A DNA stretch of 64,000 bases from Eonycteris spelaea (lineage: Eukaryota > Chordata > Mammalia > Chiroptera > Pteropodidae): NCBI GenBank assembly GCA_003508835.1, contig PUFA01000022.1, forward strand, positions 1,054,001 to 1,118,000. Direction: 5' to 3'. The notes under the pieces were generated by a model, which was not told the DNA's origin, ran no database searches, and saw only the letters and a list, made by a program, of their open reading frames with translations. Position 1 is the stretch's first letter, and each line of letters starts with the position of its first letter. Positions 12,181 through 23,435 of this stretch are shown one piece after another. The translations under genes and the position numbers were made by a program.

Positions 12181-14039
12181 GCCAGTCTGCTCTTGTCTTT
12201 TCTTTTATATATTAGGTTACTTTCTTATCACACTCTATTTCACTTTTATTTTCTCTCTTGACTCTAGGCCCCCAAATTTGGGGGGCAAGAAGAGGTTGTA
12301 GGGTTTAGTGTGGGGGGTGCACCAGCTATGCACTGTCTCCCACAGATGTACGAGTCCCTAGTACATTGCCAGCCATGCCACCTGCTTGTCACAGCCAGCA
12401 CCAGGGCGTTCTTTGTACAAAAAGTGTCAGCTTTTCAATAAGCCTCTGGAACAGATATAAAGATCTATCCTGGGAATCTGCTTTTTCTGAGGCTCCAACA
12501 AATGTGCCTACTTGTACCCTAGCCTCATTGCTAGATATTTATTTTTTTGTCAAAGTGATCTCATTTCTCAGTTACAAAGACTTACATTCTTTTCTGTTCA
12601 TGTTCAGAAAATTCCACGGCCCTTAGCCGTTCCTTCTGCTTCCCATGTCTGGGGGCTGCCTTTTGAGAGCAAATTATTTGTGGAAAGACATTATTTATCT
12701 GGGAACTCTTCAGTGAAAACTTGACGGAGTCACTGGTGCTCTAGGGACCATCTGTCTCCTTTAGAAGATAAGACTTGCCACTGTCTCCCCTCCTACGACT
12801 TCCTATGGGAAGACAGATGACTTCTGGCCTGATAAGCATTTCACATTCACGTACCCTCGCCCGTCCTTCCCAGAAACAAAAATTTCTCTCTATCTCATTT
12901 TGGGTCATCTTGTCTTTTTTTTTCTCTTATTTGGATGTCAATCTTGAAAGACCATTACATGCCATTGTGGGCATTTGTTCAAGTATTTCCACGTTCGATA
13001 TTAGTATAGATCTCAGAGTGTTCTGAGATAAATCCATATTTAAAAAAACAACCCTAAGACCATTAATGACATACCTCTGTTTCTGGTGCTCTTCTGTCAC
13101 CGACGATTCCTTTCAGCAAATAGAAGACGTCGTGGGAACGATGTGGGCTTTGTTTTTTTTTTGTTTTTTAATTGTAAATGTTCCACACACAGAGAATAAA
13201 TACCACAGAATTCACCACTTTGGAATGACTTGATAGTGAGTCAACGTCCTTGTTTTCCCTCCTTAAAAATCGTCTCTTCCGTTTATATGGGAAACACATG
13301 CAGATAGTTTCTTCTTTTTTATCGTTAAACAAAGTGTGTAATGCCTTTCAGCTGAGGATTAAAAAAAAGCGCTGGATCTTAAAACATTTGTATGCGATCG
13401 GCAAATGTCCTAACATAGAGGTTTTCTTTTTTTCCCCTACCACTATTGTAATCATTCTCTATATACTCAGCACTTTCTTTTGTGAGGGACATTTATTTGG
13501 GTACTTAATTTTCTTATGGTACCTCTTTTAGATTATGTATCTCAAGGGCATTGCTTGTAAAGAGGAACTTGGCTCTCAAGTTAAAAATGTTTATATTTAA
13601 GACCAAGTGCAGATTTTTGACTAAAGATGGCAGAGGAAATGTATTTGTATCCCTGTTTGTTCTTTGAAATAATAATTTTAAAAAAATGGTGAAAAACAAA
13701 TGAGAAAGGCCATCTTCAATGGAACGAAGCACATGTAAACTGTGCAAACAATGACAAAGTATGGGTGCCAAACGCAGGGAAATTAGGATCAAACTGAGAT
13801 AGCCTCAGCCTGCCACACACCCCCGTGATATCTGGCAGAAGCTGAGCCCTTTACGAGTTGGGTGCCTCGTCCCGAAAGGCCCAACCCAGGGTCTCTCCCT
13901 GGAATGACAGAGTCTAGTGCTTTGACCTGACTGCAGAGAGGTCATTGAATTCAGGTTTACACAGGAAGGGCATAAATGCAGAAGTACTTAGACGTACCAT
14001 CTTATCGCAGTGTGAGGGCCGCCATGAAGCGAGGCGGTG
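12181..14039. other. Non-coding sequence, mostly unrecognised
   Basis: Mixed sequence with a perfect 16-bp palindrome at 12269-12284. A weak match to antisense L1 3'-region text lies around 13160-13240 ('cacagaattcaccac'). Several short frames lack any recognisable protein feature. Confidence 0.35.
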
Positions 14040-14710
14040 TTAGGGAATCGTAGGCAGCTGTGACGACATGTGGAGCCGGTACACGTCAGCTCACTAGAGC
14101 CAGTCAGCCACTTTTTGAAATTTTGCAAGTTGATCATTAAACACAGTCACTACTAAAAGTGAAATTATAAATTTATGAATCGTGTTAAAAACAAAAGTAA
14201 TAAGTACTCAAAACTCATCACTCCGTAATGACCGTATTTTACTGTTATCTGTGTTCTTCATGTATTTACACCGGTTGCATCCGATTGTGAAGATGTCATG
14301 TGAAAATGCCCTGATGTATTTCTACCACGAAAATCTGCAAATGCCGCAAATCAGCACTTGATTTATTGTTTTCTTGGTTCTTTAGACTATGAGTGATGGG
14401 AAAATATTTAAAGCACTGATGAAAACGAGCAGTGTCGTGTCGGTAGCACGGAAAATCGAGGCAGTGTTCTCTCAGCGTTCGGCTCTGTTACCGATTCCGC
14501 AACGATGTCGCTCAAATCACGGAGGGCGTGCAGTTCCCGGGTGTGTGTGTCTCTGCTGTCTTGCTTTCATCATACTTGTTAACATAAATGGAAACATCAT
14601 TCAAGGTCATGTCGGCACCACGCTTATCGGGCACGACACCGCCAGGGGGGACGAGGACGAGTTTGGTGAAACTCAATGAAAGCGTTTTGGGAGAATCGAC
14701 TGTGTGCTAT
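14040..14710. other. CpG-retaining segment of unknown identity
   Basis: Moderate GC content but many intact CpGs: by hand about 23 in 14401-14700, as many as or more than expected from base composition. A 96-codon frame (14389-14679, + strand) spans the CpG-rich part but shows no domain or signal I recognise. The left part (14100-14380) reads like an interspersed repeat but I could not place it. It could be a comparatively young insertion, a constrained element, or a locally unmethylated tract. Confidence 0.35.
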
Positions 14711-15259
14711 GCATCCTTTATATTAGTAAAACTTATAATGAGCTGATGCATGTGTATAGAAAAGGAAAATATGCAAAAGTGTGTGCATTATAAAAACGTG
14801 TACATCATTTTTAGGATAGTTAGTGGAGTGGTTGATATGCACAGATACTTCACATCGCCCCAGCAAGATAATCTCCTCACTCTGTGTTGGGACGTGGGGA
14901 AGAAAAGATGGAGGTTGAGCAATTTGAACGCAGAGAGCGGGTAACTGGAGACAGAGTCAGGCCTCAGAACTAGTGAGGCCTCCGAGACCATATATTTGAA
15001 TTCAAGATAATTGCAGTCCCGACTTTCCTCCCAAGTTCCTCCCACACCAATCTCAGCCGGCCCTGAAAAATAGCATTCAAATATGTCACTTTCTGAAAAG
15101 AATGCGCATGGGATCTACACACAGATATTGAAGACAAAGGAAAGAAGAATAGGAGCTAATCCAGGTAAAGTGGTGTGTAGAAAGTTCTCGACAAGTTATC
15201 ATTAGTTAAGGCAGATGATCAGTTCACGTTGGAATAAGGATTATGCCCACAAGCAGAAA
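14711..15259. other. Non-coding sequence, no recognised feature
   Basis: AT-rich sequence leading into an old L1 segment. The exact L1 start is unclear and may lie inside this interval. Confidence 0.35.
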
Positions 15260-15524
15260 AACATTTCAAACCTACAACTCTCTATATTATCAAATAGATT
15301 AAAGACAGTATTACTTTTGTGAAATGAGAGGTCATAGAAGGAAAACAATGAATCAAAGAAGAGAAAGTTATGAAGGAAACTATTTTCAGAGAACTTGAGA
15401 ATTTTGGCCCAAGCCAAGTGGTTTGAGTATAAAGGACACAAACAGACCATCTCAGACATAAAAGAATGCAAGGGAAAAAATGCACATATCTTTCTTTAAA
15501 AATGTACAAGATGATGTAATCTAA

Positions 15525-15562
<38 letters not shown>

Positions 15563-16560
15563 AATTCTTTGACTCGAAATCAGAGAAAGTGATCTCATTT
15601 CTAATACTTTTGGAATATTAAAAACAAACAGACAAATATATCTGGGCAGAAAAGAGCCTCAAAAAATTCTGTAAACTAGAAAGAGTATAGAATATAGTAA
15701 CAGATCACAGTATACTGAAACTAAAAATTTATTACAAGAATAAAATAAAATTCCAACAATCCAGACCTAAAAGCAACAATAACAACAAAACACCTCCAAA
15801 CAACTTTTAGATCAAGGAGAAAAATGAGCACTGAAGTCACAGAGCATGTAGAAAATCACAACAATAAAACACCACACATAAGAACTTACATTATAAAGCT
15901 GGATCCCTGCTCAGAAGAAAATTCATTGCCCTGGGCACAAATGAAATAATATTTTAACGGAATAAATCAGGAGAAGAGCAACAAATCTATCTTTAAGAAA
16001 ACAGAAAATATTATTTATTTAATAAAAACGATTACAAAAATTAATAAATTGGAATACAGAAAAACAGTAGAACTGATAGAACTAATAGGTAAATTAATTT
16101 TCCAGTAACACAGATAAATCACTAGCTAACTTAATTTTTTTAAAAAGGAGGTAGTGCAAACTCACGAAATTAGAAACCAAAGGAAAAAAAACTAGATACA
16201 CAGAAAATTATAAGAAATTTTTAAGGTTTTTTTTTTTTTTTTGCATGAATATATTTGAAAACCTGGATACATGGGTGATTTTCTAGGAAAGTGCATGTGA
16301 CCAAAATCAGAAAACTCCAACAGAACAACTACAAGGAAGACAATGAAGAAAATTATGCAAGTGCCATCTCTTCAGAAAAGGGCAAGGCTCATGATATTTT
16401 AAATGAGACTCTTTCAGACCTCAAGAAAAGATTTTCAAGCTCCAAACACACTACTCCGGAACTCAGTGGAAGAAGGCTTCCACTTTTTTTTTTTTTACAA
16501 AACTACAAAAGCGTGGACACCAGATCCTAAAGTAAAGGAAATTTCACACCTTGCTTATTA
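15260..16560 (+). mobile_element. Ancient L1 fragment, ORF2 region, sense
   Basis: The best part is 15930-16460. It contains 'aataaattggaatacagaaaaacagtag' type text in the correct L1 order, then the 'gaatatatttgaaaacctggat' and 'ttttctaggaaagtgca' blocks that precede the reverse transcriptase in ORF2. The adenine-rich sense strand is typical of L1. Stops and indels break all frames, so this is a dead copy. The left edge (15260-15690) is less certain. A CA microsatellite and T runs interrupt it. Confidence 0.55.
15528..15562. repeat. (AC)n microsatellite
   Basis: About 17 AC units with one CG interruption near the right end, inside the L1 segment. Confidence 0.95.
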
Positions 16561-16829
16561 AACTGCAGAAAACCAAAGTGAAGTTAAATGACAGCATTAA
16601 AAAGGAACATGTAGAGCTTGCTTTATGTGAATATGGAAAAACATCATCAAACGTATTGTTAAATAAAAAAGATTCAGAACATTGTACATTTGAGTAAAAG
16701 TATGTATGGGTTTATGAATGGAGCATTTGACTAAGAAATCATTGATGGTGGTAAATGACATTAAGGCTAGGGAAATCGTTGGTTTTCATGGTATCCCCTT
16801 TCCTATACTTTAAAAAGAACTTCCTTTAT
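16561..16829. other. Non-coding AT-rich sequence
   Basis: Possibly the continuation of the upstream L1 but not recognisable. No gene signal. Confidence 0.3.
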
Positions 16830-16940
16830 TGTGTGTGTGTGTGTGTGTGTGTGTATACACATACACACACACATACACACACATTATATATATACGTTAT
16901 ATGTAGATACATTATGTATATACATTATATGTATATGTTA
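16830..16940. repeat. Compound (GT)n-(AC)n-(TA)n microsatellite
   Basis: A GT run meets an AC run at a GTATAC centre (about 16853-16858), then degenerates into TATA/TATG repeats. The GT and AC arms are complementary, so the tract is an inverted repeat able to fold into a hairpin. Confidence 0.95.
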
Positions 16941-18689
16941 TTTTTATGAAGTCATTCATCAGATCCTTAGCAGCAAAATAAAATTTGCATAGTCAGTAAA
17001 TCGCTCAGGTCCTACTCTTGTTTCTATACAACAGGCCTATAATTGTAGACGTAACATTTATTTTGCCAATGTGTCTTCACCAGTCAGAATATCAAATAAG
17101 ATTTTTTTTTTCTTTCTTTATTAGTTAGAATTTTCAAGCAGAATCACTACTCAATGGAAAACGTGACTGACTCATTTTCTCAGAAACGCCCATTGCTTCA
17201 AAGGGATGATATTCGTTTAACATTCTTGTATATTTCCAGTTTTCTTTTCAGCTACTTAAAGAGACTGCCTGCTTTCCTGCACTCTAGAACAAAAAGCATC
17301 AAGAGGTCTCACTTTTTGTCCTCCTTAATTAGTTAGAATTCTTGACTTTCTTTTAATAGTCAAATAACAAAAGCTTCTGAAAAGATGAGTTTTCTGGCAA
17401 GCGTACAGTTGATGTTAACCTTGTAGGTTGTTGTGTTCGACTCTTCAGTCTGATGGGCGGTATGTGAAACGCATCTGGGAAAATTTAGAGAGGGGTCCAG
17501 TTCTTTTGCAAGATGCCGTGGAGGCAGATTACACATGCTATAATGAGATCTTCAGGGAGATGATTTCACTTTTCAGGAGGAAAGACTCTTTTGAACTCTC
17601 GTGTGAGAACTTCAGTGCCAGCAACGTCCCAGGTGACGTGCAATGAATTAACGGGCTCTACTGCACAGGAGGCGGAAAAGACTAAGGAGTTGTTGCAGAG
17701 GTCTGAGGTTGACGACAAAATTTCATGACCCGTGAAGGATTTTGGAGACACATGTCGCCAAAGCGCTTCGAGACTCATGCCTATTGTCTTTTTTAAAGGA
17801 AGATTTGGCTAGTTGACACCTGGGGTGTTAAAACTTGCCCTACCTTGCTATGTTTATCTACCTGACACCAACTCCAGACCTCAGATATGTATTATTTGGG
17901 AGCATGAATGACCACCGGAATATTTACAAAATGATGTGAAAAAGTGGGAGAAAATCCTCTTTGTTCTGTTTGGGGATGCTTCTAGGTTTTCCCAGTATTC
18001 TTGAGCATGGGTAATGTTGCTACAGCACAGGCTTGTTAGTCGAGGCAGCCAGGAGAAGAGGTAATGCTCAGTGAGTGTGTGCTGATCTGACAGTGCTTCG
18101 TGGGAAAGAAGCACCTCTGTCTTAGAGGTGATGCCTACCCTGTTGCAGGTGGTACTTGGGAAGAAATGGCATAGAGGGGAGGGTTCAGTGGGCTCTCTTG
18201 TGTTTGATCTGGCTAACTAACATATAGGAAGCCCCTCAATCATTGCAGACTGTCTTGGGTGACTTTTCTGATATGTCACCCCCAGAAGGCAAATGAAAAT
18301 AAAAAGTAGGTCAAACTAGGGGATATAAGCCCAGATGCTACCCTAAACTTTTCTCCTCTTTGCCTTCCCTTCACTCTCCCTTTTCCTTTTCAAGACCTTA
18401 TTAAATAAGATCTGAACTGTCTCTCGTTGGCCTTTGTATTCCCAGCTTCCAGTATTGGTCATTTGTGGATGGTGAATGCTGAGTCTGTTTAGTTAATACA
18501 TATGAATGAATTGGTTTATCACATGGACTAAAATGCTGAAGGAGATGCTCTACTACATGGTTGTTACAACTAAAAATGTTCTTACTTTAGCAGAAAGCCA
18601 TATATAGGTCAATACCACACTTTCTCACCTACACGTGTTTAGATCTTGTACACATTGTGTTAGGCTATACATAAGTATTAAATTTTGGA
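16941..18689. other. Non-coding sequence, no recognised feature
   Basis: Unassigned sequence. A 72-codon open frame at 17428-17646 (+) was read for protein similarity and none was recognised. No polyadenylated pseudogene structure was seen. Confidence 0.35.
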
Positions 18690-19510
18690 GGTGGTAAATG
18701 GGATTTTGTTTTTAATTCTAAATTCCATTTTTCATTAGTAATATATAAATGATTGACTTTAGTATATCAACCTTGCATCCTGCAACTTTGCTATAATTGC
18801 TTATTAGTTCCAAGTTATTTTTGTCGATTCTTTCAGACTTTCTACATAAACGATCATGTCGTCAGAGAACTAAGATAGTTTATTTCTTCCTTCTTAATCG
18901 GCATACCTTTTATTACCTCTTTATCTTGTGTTAACTAGGACTTCTGGTATGCTGATGAAAAAGAGTGTCAATAGGGGTATCCTTGCCTTCTTCCCGATGA
19001 TAGTGAGAAATCTAGCTTCTCGCCATTAAATATGAGAGCCGCAGGTTTTTGTAGATGTTATTTTTACAAAGTTGAGGACGTTCCCTTCTATTTGTAGTTA
19101 ACCGTGGGTTTTATCATGAATGGGTTTTGAATTTTGCCAAATGCTGTTTGTGCATCTATTGGTATGATTATGTGAGTTTTCTTTTTTAGCCTGTTGATGT
19201 GCTGAATTACATTAATTGATTTTGAATGTTGAACCAGCCTTGCATACCTGGGATAAATCCCATTTGATCATGGTATATAATTTTTTTTCACATTGTTGGA
19301 TTCAATTTGCTATTATTTTGTTTAGGGTTTTTGCGTCTATGCTCATGAGAGAGATTGGTCTACAGTTTTCTTTAAGGTCTTTGTTTTTGGTATTAGGGCA
19401 ATGTCAGCCTCATAGAATAAGTTAGAAAGTATTCCCTTTGCTTCCATTTTGTGGAAGAAATTTTAGAGAACTGGTATAATTTCTACCTTTCTGTTTAATG
19501 TTTATTTTTA
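18690..19510 (-). mobile_element. L1 fragment, ORF2 reverse transcriptase region, antisense
   Basis: This follows antisense L1 ORF2 text closely. The blocks are 'ttgcatcctgcaactttgct', 'atccttgccttcttcc', 'ttatcatgaatgggttttgaa', 'attacattaattgatttt', 'gccttgcatacctgggata', 'ttttgcgtctatgctcatga' and 'gcctcatagaataagttaga'. Read on the minus strand, 18852-18869 encodes F-S-D-D-M-I at the RT catalytic site, where L1 elements normally have FADD. The copy lacks both ends and is broken by indels, so it is inactive. Confidence 0.85.
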
Positions 19511-19899
19511 GTCTAAGACATACTCAACCTAGATTCTTTTCTCCAGTTCCCTCATATAAATATCTTCGTGGGGAGCAACGTGTTGTAATAAACTTTTCCC
19601 GGTATCTTCTAGATGAATCCATCTGAATGACCCATGGATACCTCCTAGTTAATAAGCTTCAATCAATTCATTTTCTTCTACCTCAGTTCTATATAACAGT
19701 TCTACTTCTATTGTCCTCAGCGAATACGGTCTACAACATAATTCGTGGATTTCCCCCAGAGCTGTAAACACTTAGATATCGTTGGACTGATCCTTCTTCC
19801 GAAAAGGAATGCCAATTTGTATTCTCCTTGTGTGGGACTTTGGTCCCTCTTTACTTCATTTCGGTATTTTTCTGCTTTTTGATCTTTCAGTTAGCCGAA
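19511..19899. other. Non-coding sequence, no recognised feature
   Basis: Unassigned sequence between an L1 fragment and an L2 fragment. It could contain decayed L2 sequence. Confidence 0.3.
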
Positions 19900-20172
19900 T
19901 CTCAAAACATCAGTGAAGTCTTTCCTTGCCAATGTCAGTGTCAGCAATGTCCTGCTCTCTCTGAACCCTGCCAGCCTCTCTGCCTTCTCCTGTCCTCTGT
20001 TCTAGCACGTCAGTAGCACTTCAGTATGAGATCGGGGTAGGCTTGTGTCAATCTCCTCTAGACTATGAGTTCCCAGAGGCCATCTTGATGTCATTCCACA
20101 AGTTTTCTCCTGCAGGCCCTAGTAAAGCGACTTGTATAGCATAGATACTCAATAAGTATTGGGGGAACGTGC
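19900..20172 (+). mobile_element. L2 fragment, 3' end, sense
   Basis: The 20061-20172 part matches the L2 3' end: 'agactatgagttcccagagg', a 'ccctagtaaagcgacttg' block, then 'atactcaataagtattg'. The 19900-20060 part has the C/T-rich 'gaagtctttccttgcc' texture of upstream L2 sequence, with lower certainty. Confidence 0.6.
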
Positions 20173-22184
20173 AATTTAAGAATAATACCAACAAACTAAT
20201 CTTTCCTGTACAGGTGGACAGGTGATGACCTCAAACGCAATTCAGAGATAACTCCTGTTGGTAAGGATTCGAGTGGGTATATTGTTTAGACATATCTAAA
20301 AACTCCATTTCTTATGTCAACTAGTACAGGATTCAGAGAACATTCTGTGCAGTTCAGCTGTTCGAGGGGAGCCACAGTTGGAAAGGGGAGAGGAACCAGG
20401 GTTTGGGGCCAGTGGAAAAAGAGAGGAAGTCCTCAAAGGCCGCTGTCCACTGGCACTCCTGGAAAGAGTAGGGGAATGGGGCGGGGGAAGGGGCCCTGTT
20501 GCAAGCAGCTCATCAGCTGCTCCCGAGCTAGCCACAGTGTTTGTGTGGGGAGGATAATTTCTGATAAAAATAGAGAACTTTTTTTTTTTTTTTAAGTTCA
20601 AGCACGGTAAAAGCAACTGTGGGAAGTTTTAATCATAGGGTGGTTCTTTCTTTTCTGCAAGAAGAAAAAAGACATTTCAATTTTAAATTCAGGGGGTTGA
20701 AAGGATTGTGTCATTTCAGCTAGAGTGGAGCATGTCAACAATCGGACATGTTTTCATTGTGGAGAGGATGACTTGACGATGTAACATTTTAACTTAAAAA
20801 AAGCAAATAATTTCTGTTGTGGGTTTTCTTCCTCCACAGGAATACTTAGAACCGAGCTGCATTTAGAAATAAAAAGTAAAAATATCAGGCATGATATTCA
20901 CCTCTGTCTTAGAAATAGAAATCTTATTATGTGGGCTGGGTTTCTTAATATGGTTTAGACACACTGAAAACGGAACAAAGATTATCTTTTAGGAGATAAA
21001 CTTCTCTTGCAGGTATCATGGAAAATTAGCCTGCGTATTTATTTAGATATTTATGCTTTGACTATGGGAGTTAGTAGGTAAAAAGAGGCAATGAGTATAT
21101 TGTAAGGTTCTTTATTTCAAATTCAAAACCTTATTTATTGCTAAAACTTCCTCTACAGTTCATTGTACCTATTAGACATTTGATCAAGATTTGCTGATGA
21201 ATAAATTTTAAGATGTTTGAAATATAACTGTGCTTTCATTATTTCATGGGAATATTAGCTGCCAACAAGTATTAATAATGATAATAAAGGTATTATTTAT
21301 TAAAAGGATTAGTATAGGCGTTAGAAGTATGAAAATAATGACACAGATTGGTCTTCTGAAAGCCAGCATTATTCCATGTTTGACTTAAACTGTTTATTAG
21401 CTTAATTAATTTTTGTAATAGGACAGATCTCAGGACCCTGAGCTTTTATAGAGAAATCAGACCAATAGATTAAGTCTGCACAAATATGAACAAACATTCA
21501 GAACCAAAAAGCTGTAGAGGTTATTAGTTCTGAATAAAAAGTGTTGAATAAATAAACTCCCGGTCAGAGTAATTGTTCACTCTCGTTAGCTAATGGAAAG
21601 ATACAGTTAATTAGAAATGCATTTTGCTGACAAGAGACTTTTTCCAAAGTGGCTTTTCCGCTCACTCTGTCATAACTTTTGGCAAATTTCTTTCTTTTGT
21701 AGCCTGGCCTTCCATGTACGTGATATATTTTTCGATGGGGTGATATGTATCGCATAAAGTAAGATGCGTTGTTTATGGCTTCTTTCTTCTTTCTCAATGC
21801 GCCAAATTATCTTTTCCCCACAGAATTTTCATTTACAAGATGGGTTGTCATTAGTGACAGGTTACTGACACCTCGTAACCGATGGCAGCACACTTGGAGC
21901 AGGGTGGAAAACCACACGGACGTTAGTCTGTTTTATCATAGACATTCTGAAGAGAATTACAACTAGTTTTTGTTTTTTCTTTTTTCGTGACATTTGTGTT
22001 TAGGGAAACCCTTTTTTTTTTTTTTTTTTTATTGGGTTGCTTCATTAAATGCATGGTTCCAGCCTGGTGCTGTTCTTTTTGCCAGAGCAGCCTCCACCCC
22101 CACCCCCAGGCCTGGGTCGCAGGCCCCGTCCTGCCGTCTGCGGCCCACGTGGCTTCAGCTGAGCCACCGACCATCCCAGCTCTC
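20173..22184. other. Non-coding unique sequence with homopolymer runs
   Basis: Mostly unique and AT-rich. The 21000-21560 stretch is strongly AT-rich with several homeodomain-like TTAAT/TTATTAG cores and no recognisable repeat, so it is a candidate conserved non-coding stretch. T runs lie at 20579-20593 (15) and 22012-22030 (19). Neither is followed by a recognisable SINE or processed pseudogene. Confidence 0.4.
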
Positions 22185-22290
22185 GAAGCCCAAGTTTCCT
22201 CACCTGTAAAATGGGGGTCATCGCAGGAGGGTTTGGGGATTACCTGAGACACGGTTGGGGCCCTGAGCCCGTACCCAGCGCAACACGTGG
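22185..22290 (+). mobile_element. MIR SINE fragment, sense
   Basis: It contains the diagnostic 'agtttcctcacctgtaaaat' followed by 'gggggtcatcgcaggagg' and 'gattacctgagac', corresponding to the MIR core and downstream region. The tRNA-like head is missing. Confidence 0.75.
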
Positions 22291-22924
22291 TGGACAGTCC
22301 CTGACGATGGCTGATTATACGGCTGGAGCCTGTGTTTCTTCTCCCTGCCTCCGTCTTCCTTCCTCTCCGGCTTTTCTTTTCCTCAGACCGACTCAGTCAC
22401 TCAACTCTTCCAAGTGCATTTGTTTTCCGTCTTCCGGTTTGTGTATTTACATGCATGGATATAGAGCAGAGCTTCCACGCGAGGGTTTCGGAGCCGATCT
22501 CATTATCATTACGCCTCCTACAGTGTGTGTAGAAACCACTTCGCGAAGCCTCGAAACAGTATTTTACCTGTGAAATGAACCTCGGTCCACTCGTTCTTCT
22601 CTGTGCTCCTGGGTGAAAACCATCTGGTCCTCGCAGGGTTTCGTCCAGACCTCTCTGCACAGGCCCCTCCTTGACTCCGTCATCTTCCTTCTCTGGTATA
22701 TAGCTATTAACAATGTGTGTTTTCCTTGTATTAGAATTAACATTTCTTCTAATATTGCTTCTTTGGGCTGCTTAGTAATCTCTATTTTGTGCCCTAAATG
22801 CCCTATAGTCAATCCAGAGTGGACATTAATCAGGAACGGGTGGGGAGGGGCTTTCTTCCCCCTCTCTTTCTGAGGTGCTGGACTCATAACTGTCCTGTGT
22901 GTTGGTGACAGGAAGGGCCTGGAG
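22291..22924. other. Non-coding sequence, no recognised feature
   Basis: C/T-rich on the plus strand. A 142-codon minus-strand frame (22564-22992) has no recognisable domain and overlaps the start of an L2, so I do not treat it as coding. Confidence 0.4.
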
Positions 22925-23435
22925 GAGTTATGTTTTCCAGATGCTTCCAGCACCCACCGGATAACATCTAAGCTCCTGGACGTGGCACACATGTTCTCTG
23001 AGACATGGGCCTGATAGGCTCTTCAGCCTCTACCATCCCACGTTCAAACTTGTACCCCGATAATACCACATGGCTTGCAGCTGCCGGCACATCCCACCCT
23101 GCCTTGAACCCCCTTTCCTTGCTCACACTGTGGTGACGTGGAAGCTTCCTCTACCCACCTTCACCTCGCCAACTGCGTGCCTCCAGCACGTCCTTTCAAG
23201 CTCAGTCCTTGGACCATCTCCTCTGGGAAGCCCCCCGGGATTGCCTTTCCCTTCTTCACGCTGGCCTGAGTGCCGAGCGCCTCTCTTTCCCTTGGATGCC
23301 ACCGCGTGCTGGGAATCGCACTGTCATTGTGTCCTCCCTCACTTTCTCTGCTGGACCAGTTCCATGACAGTAGGGCCCCGGCAGTACCCCGCCCTGTGGC
23401 CTGGTGCGTAGCACAGCTGTGTGCAAGTCAGAGCT
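22925..23435 (+). mobile_element. L2 fragment, ORF tail and 3' region, sense
   Basis: The blocks run in L2 order: 'gataacatctaagctcctgg', a 'ggctcttcagcctctacc' block, 'ccttgctcacactgtgg', 'tcctctgggaagcccccc', and finally 'ggaccagttccatgacagtag' with 'gcctggtgcgtagcaca'. The GC content is high for an L2. The frame is destroyed; the 113-codon frame seen here is remnant sequence. Confidence 0.7.

Noticed and set aside
17428..17646. 72-codon plus-strand frame considered as a possible exon or pseudogene piece
   Set aside because: No recognisable protein similarity, no clear splice sites judged convincing, and no poly-A remnant.
20579..20593. T run as the tail of a minus-strand SINE or processed pseudogene
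   Set aside because: The adjacent sequence shows no SINE head and no recognisable mRNA copy. The same applies to T runs at 22012-22030, 50778-50803 and 60638-60654.
22564..22992. 142-codon minus-strand frame
   Set aside because: It runs into L2 sequence and shows no domain or codon signal.
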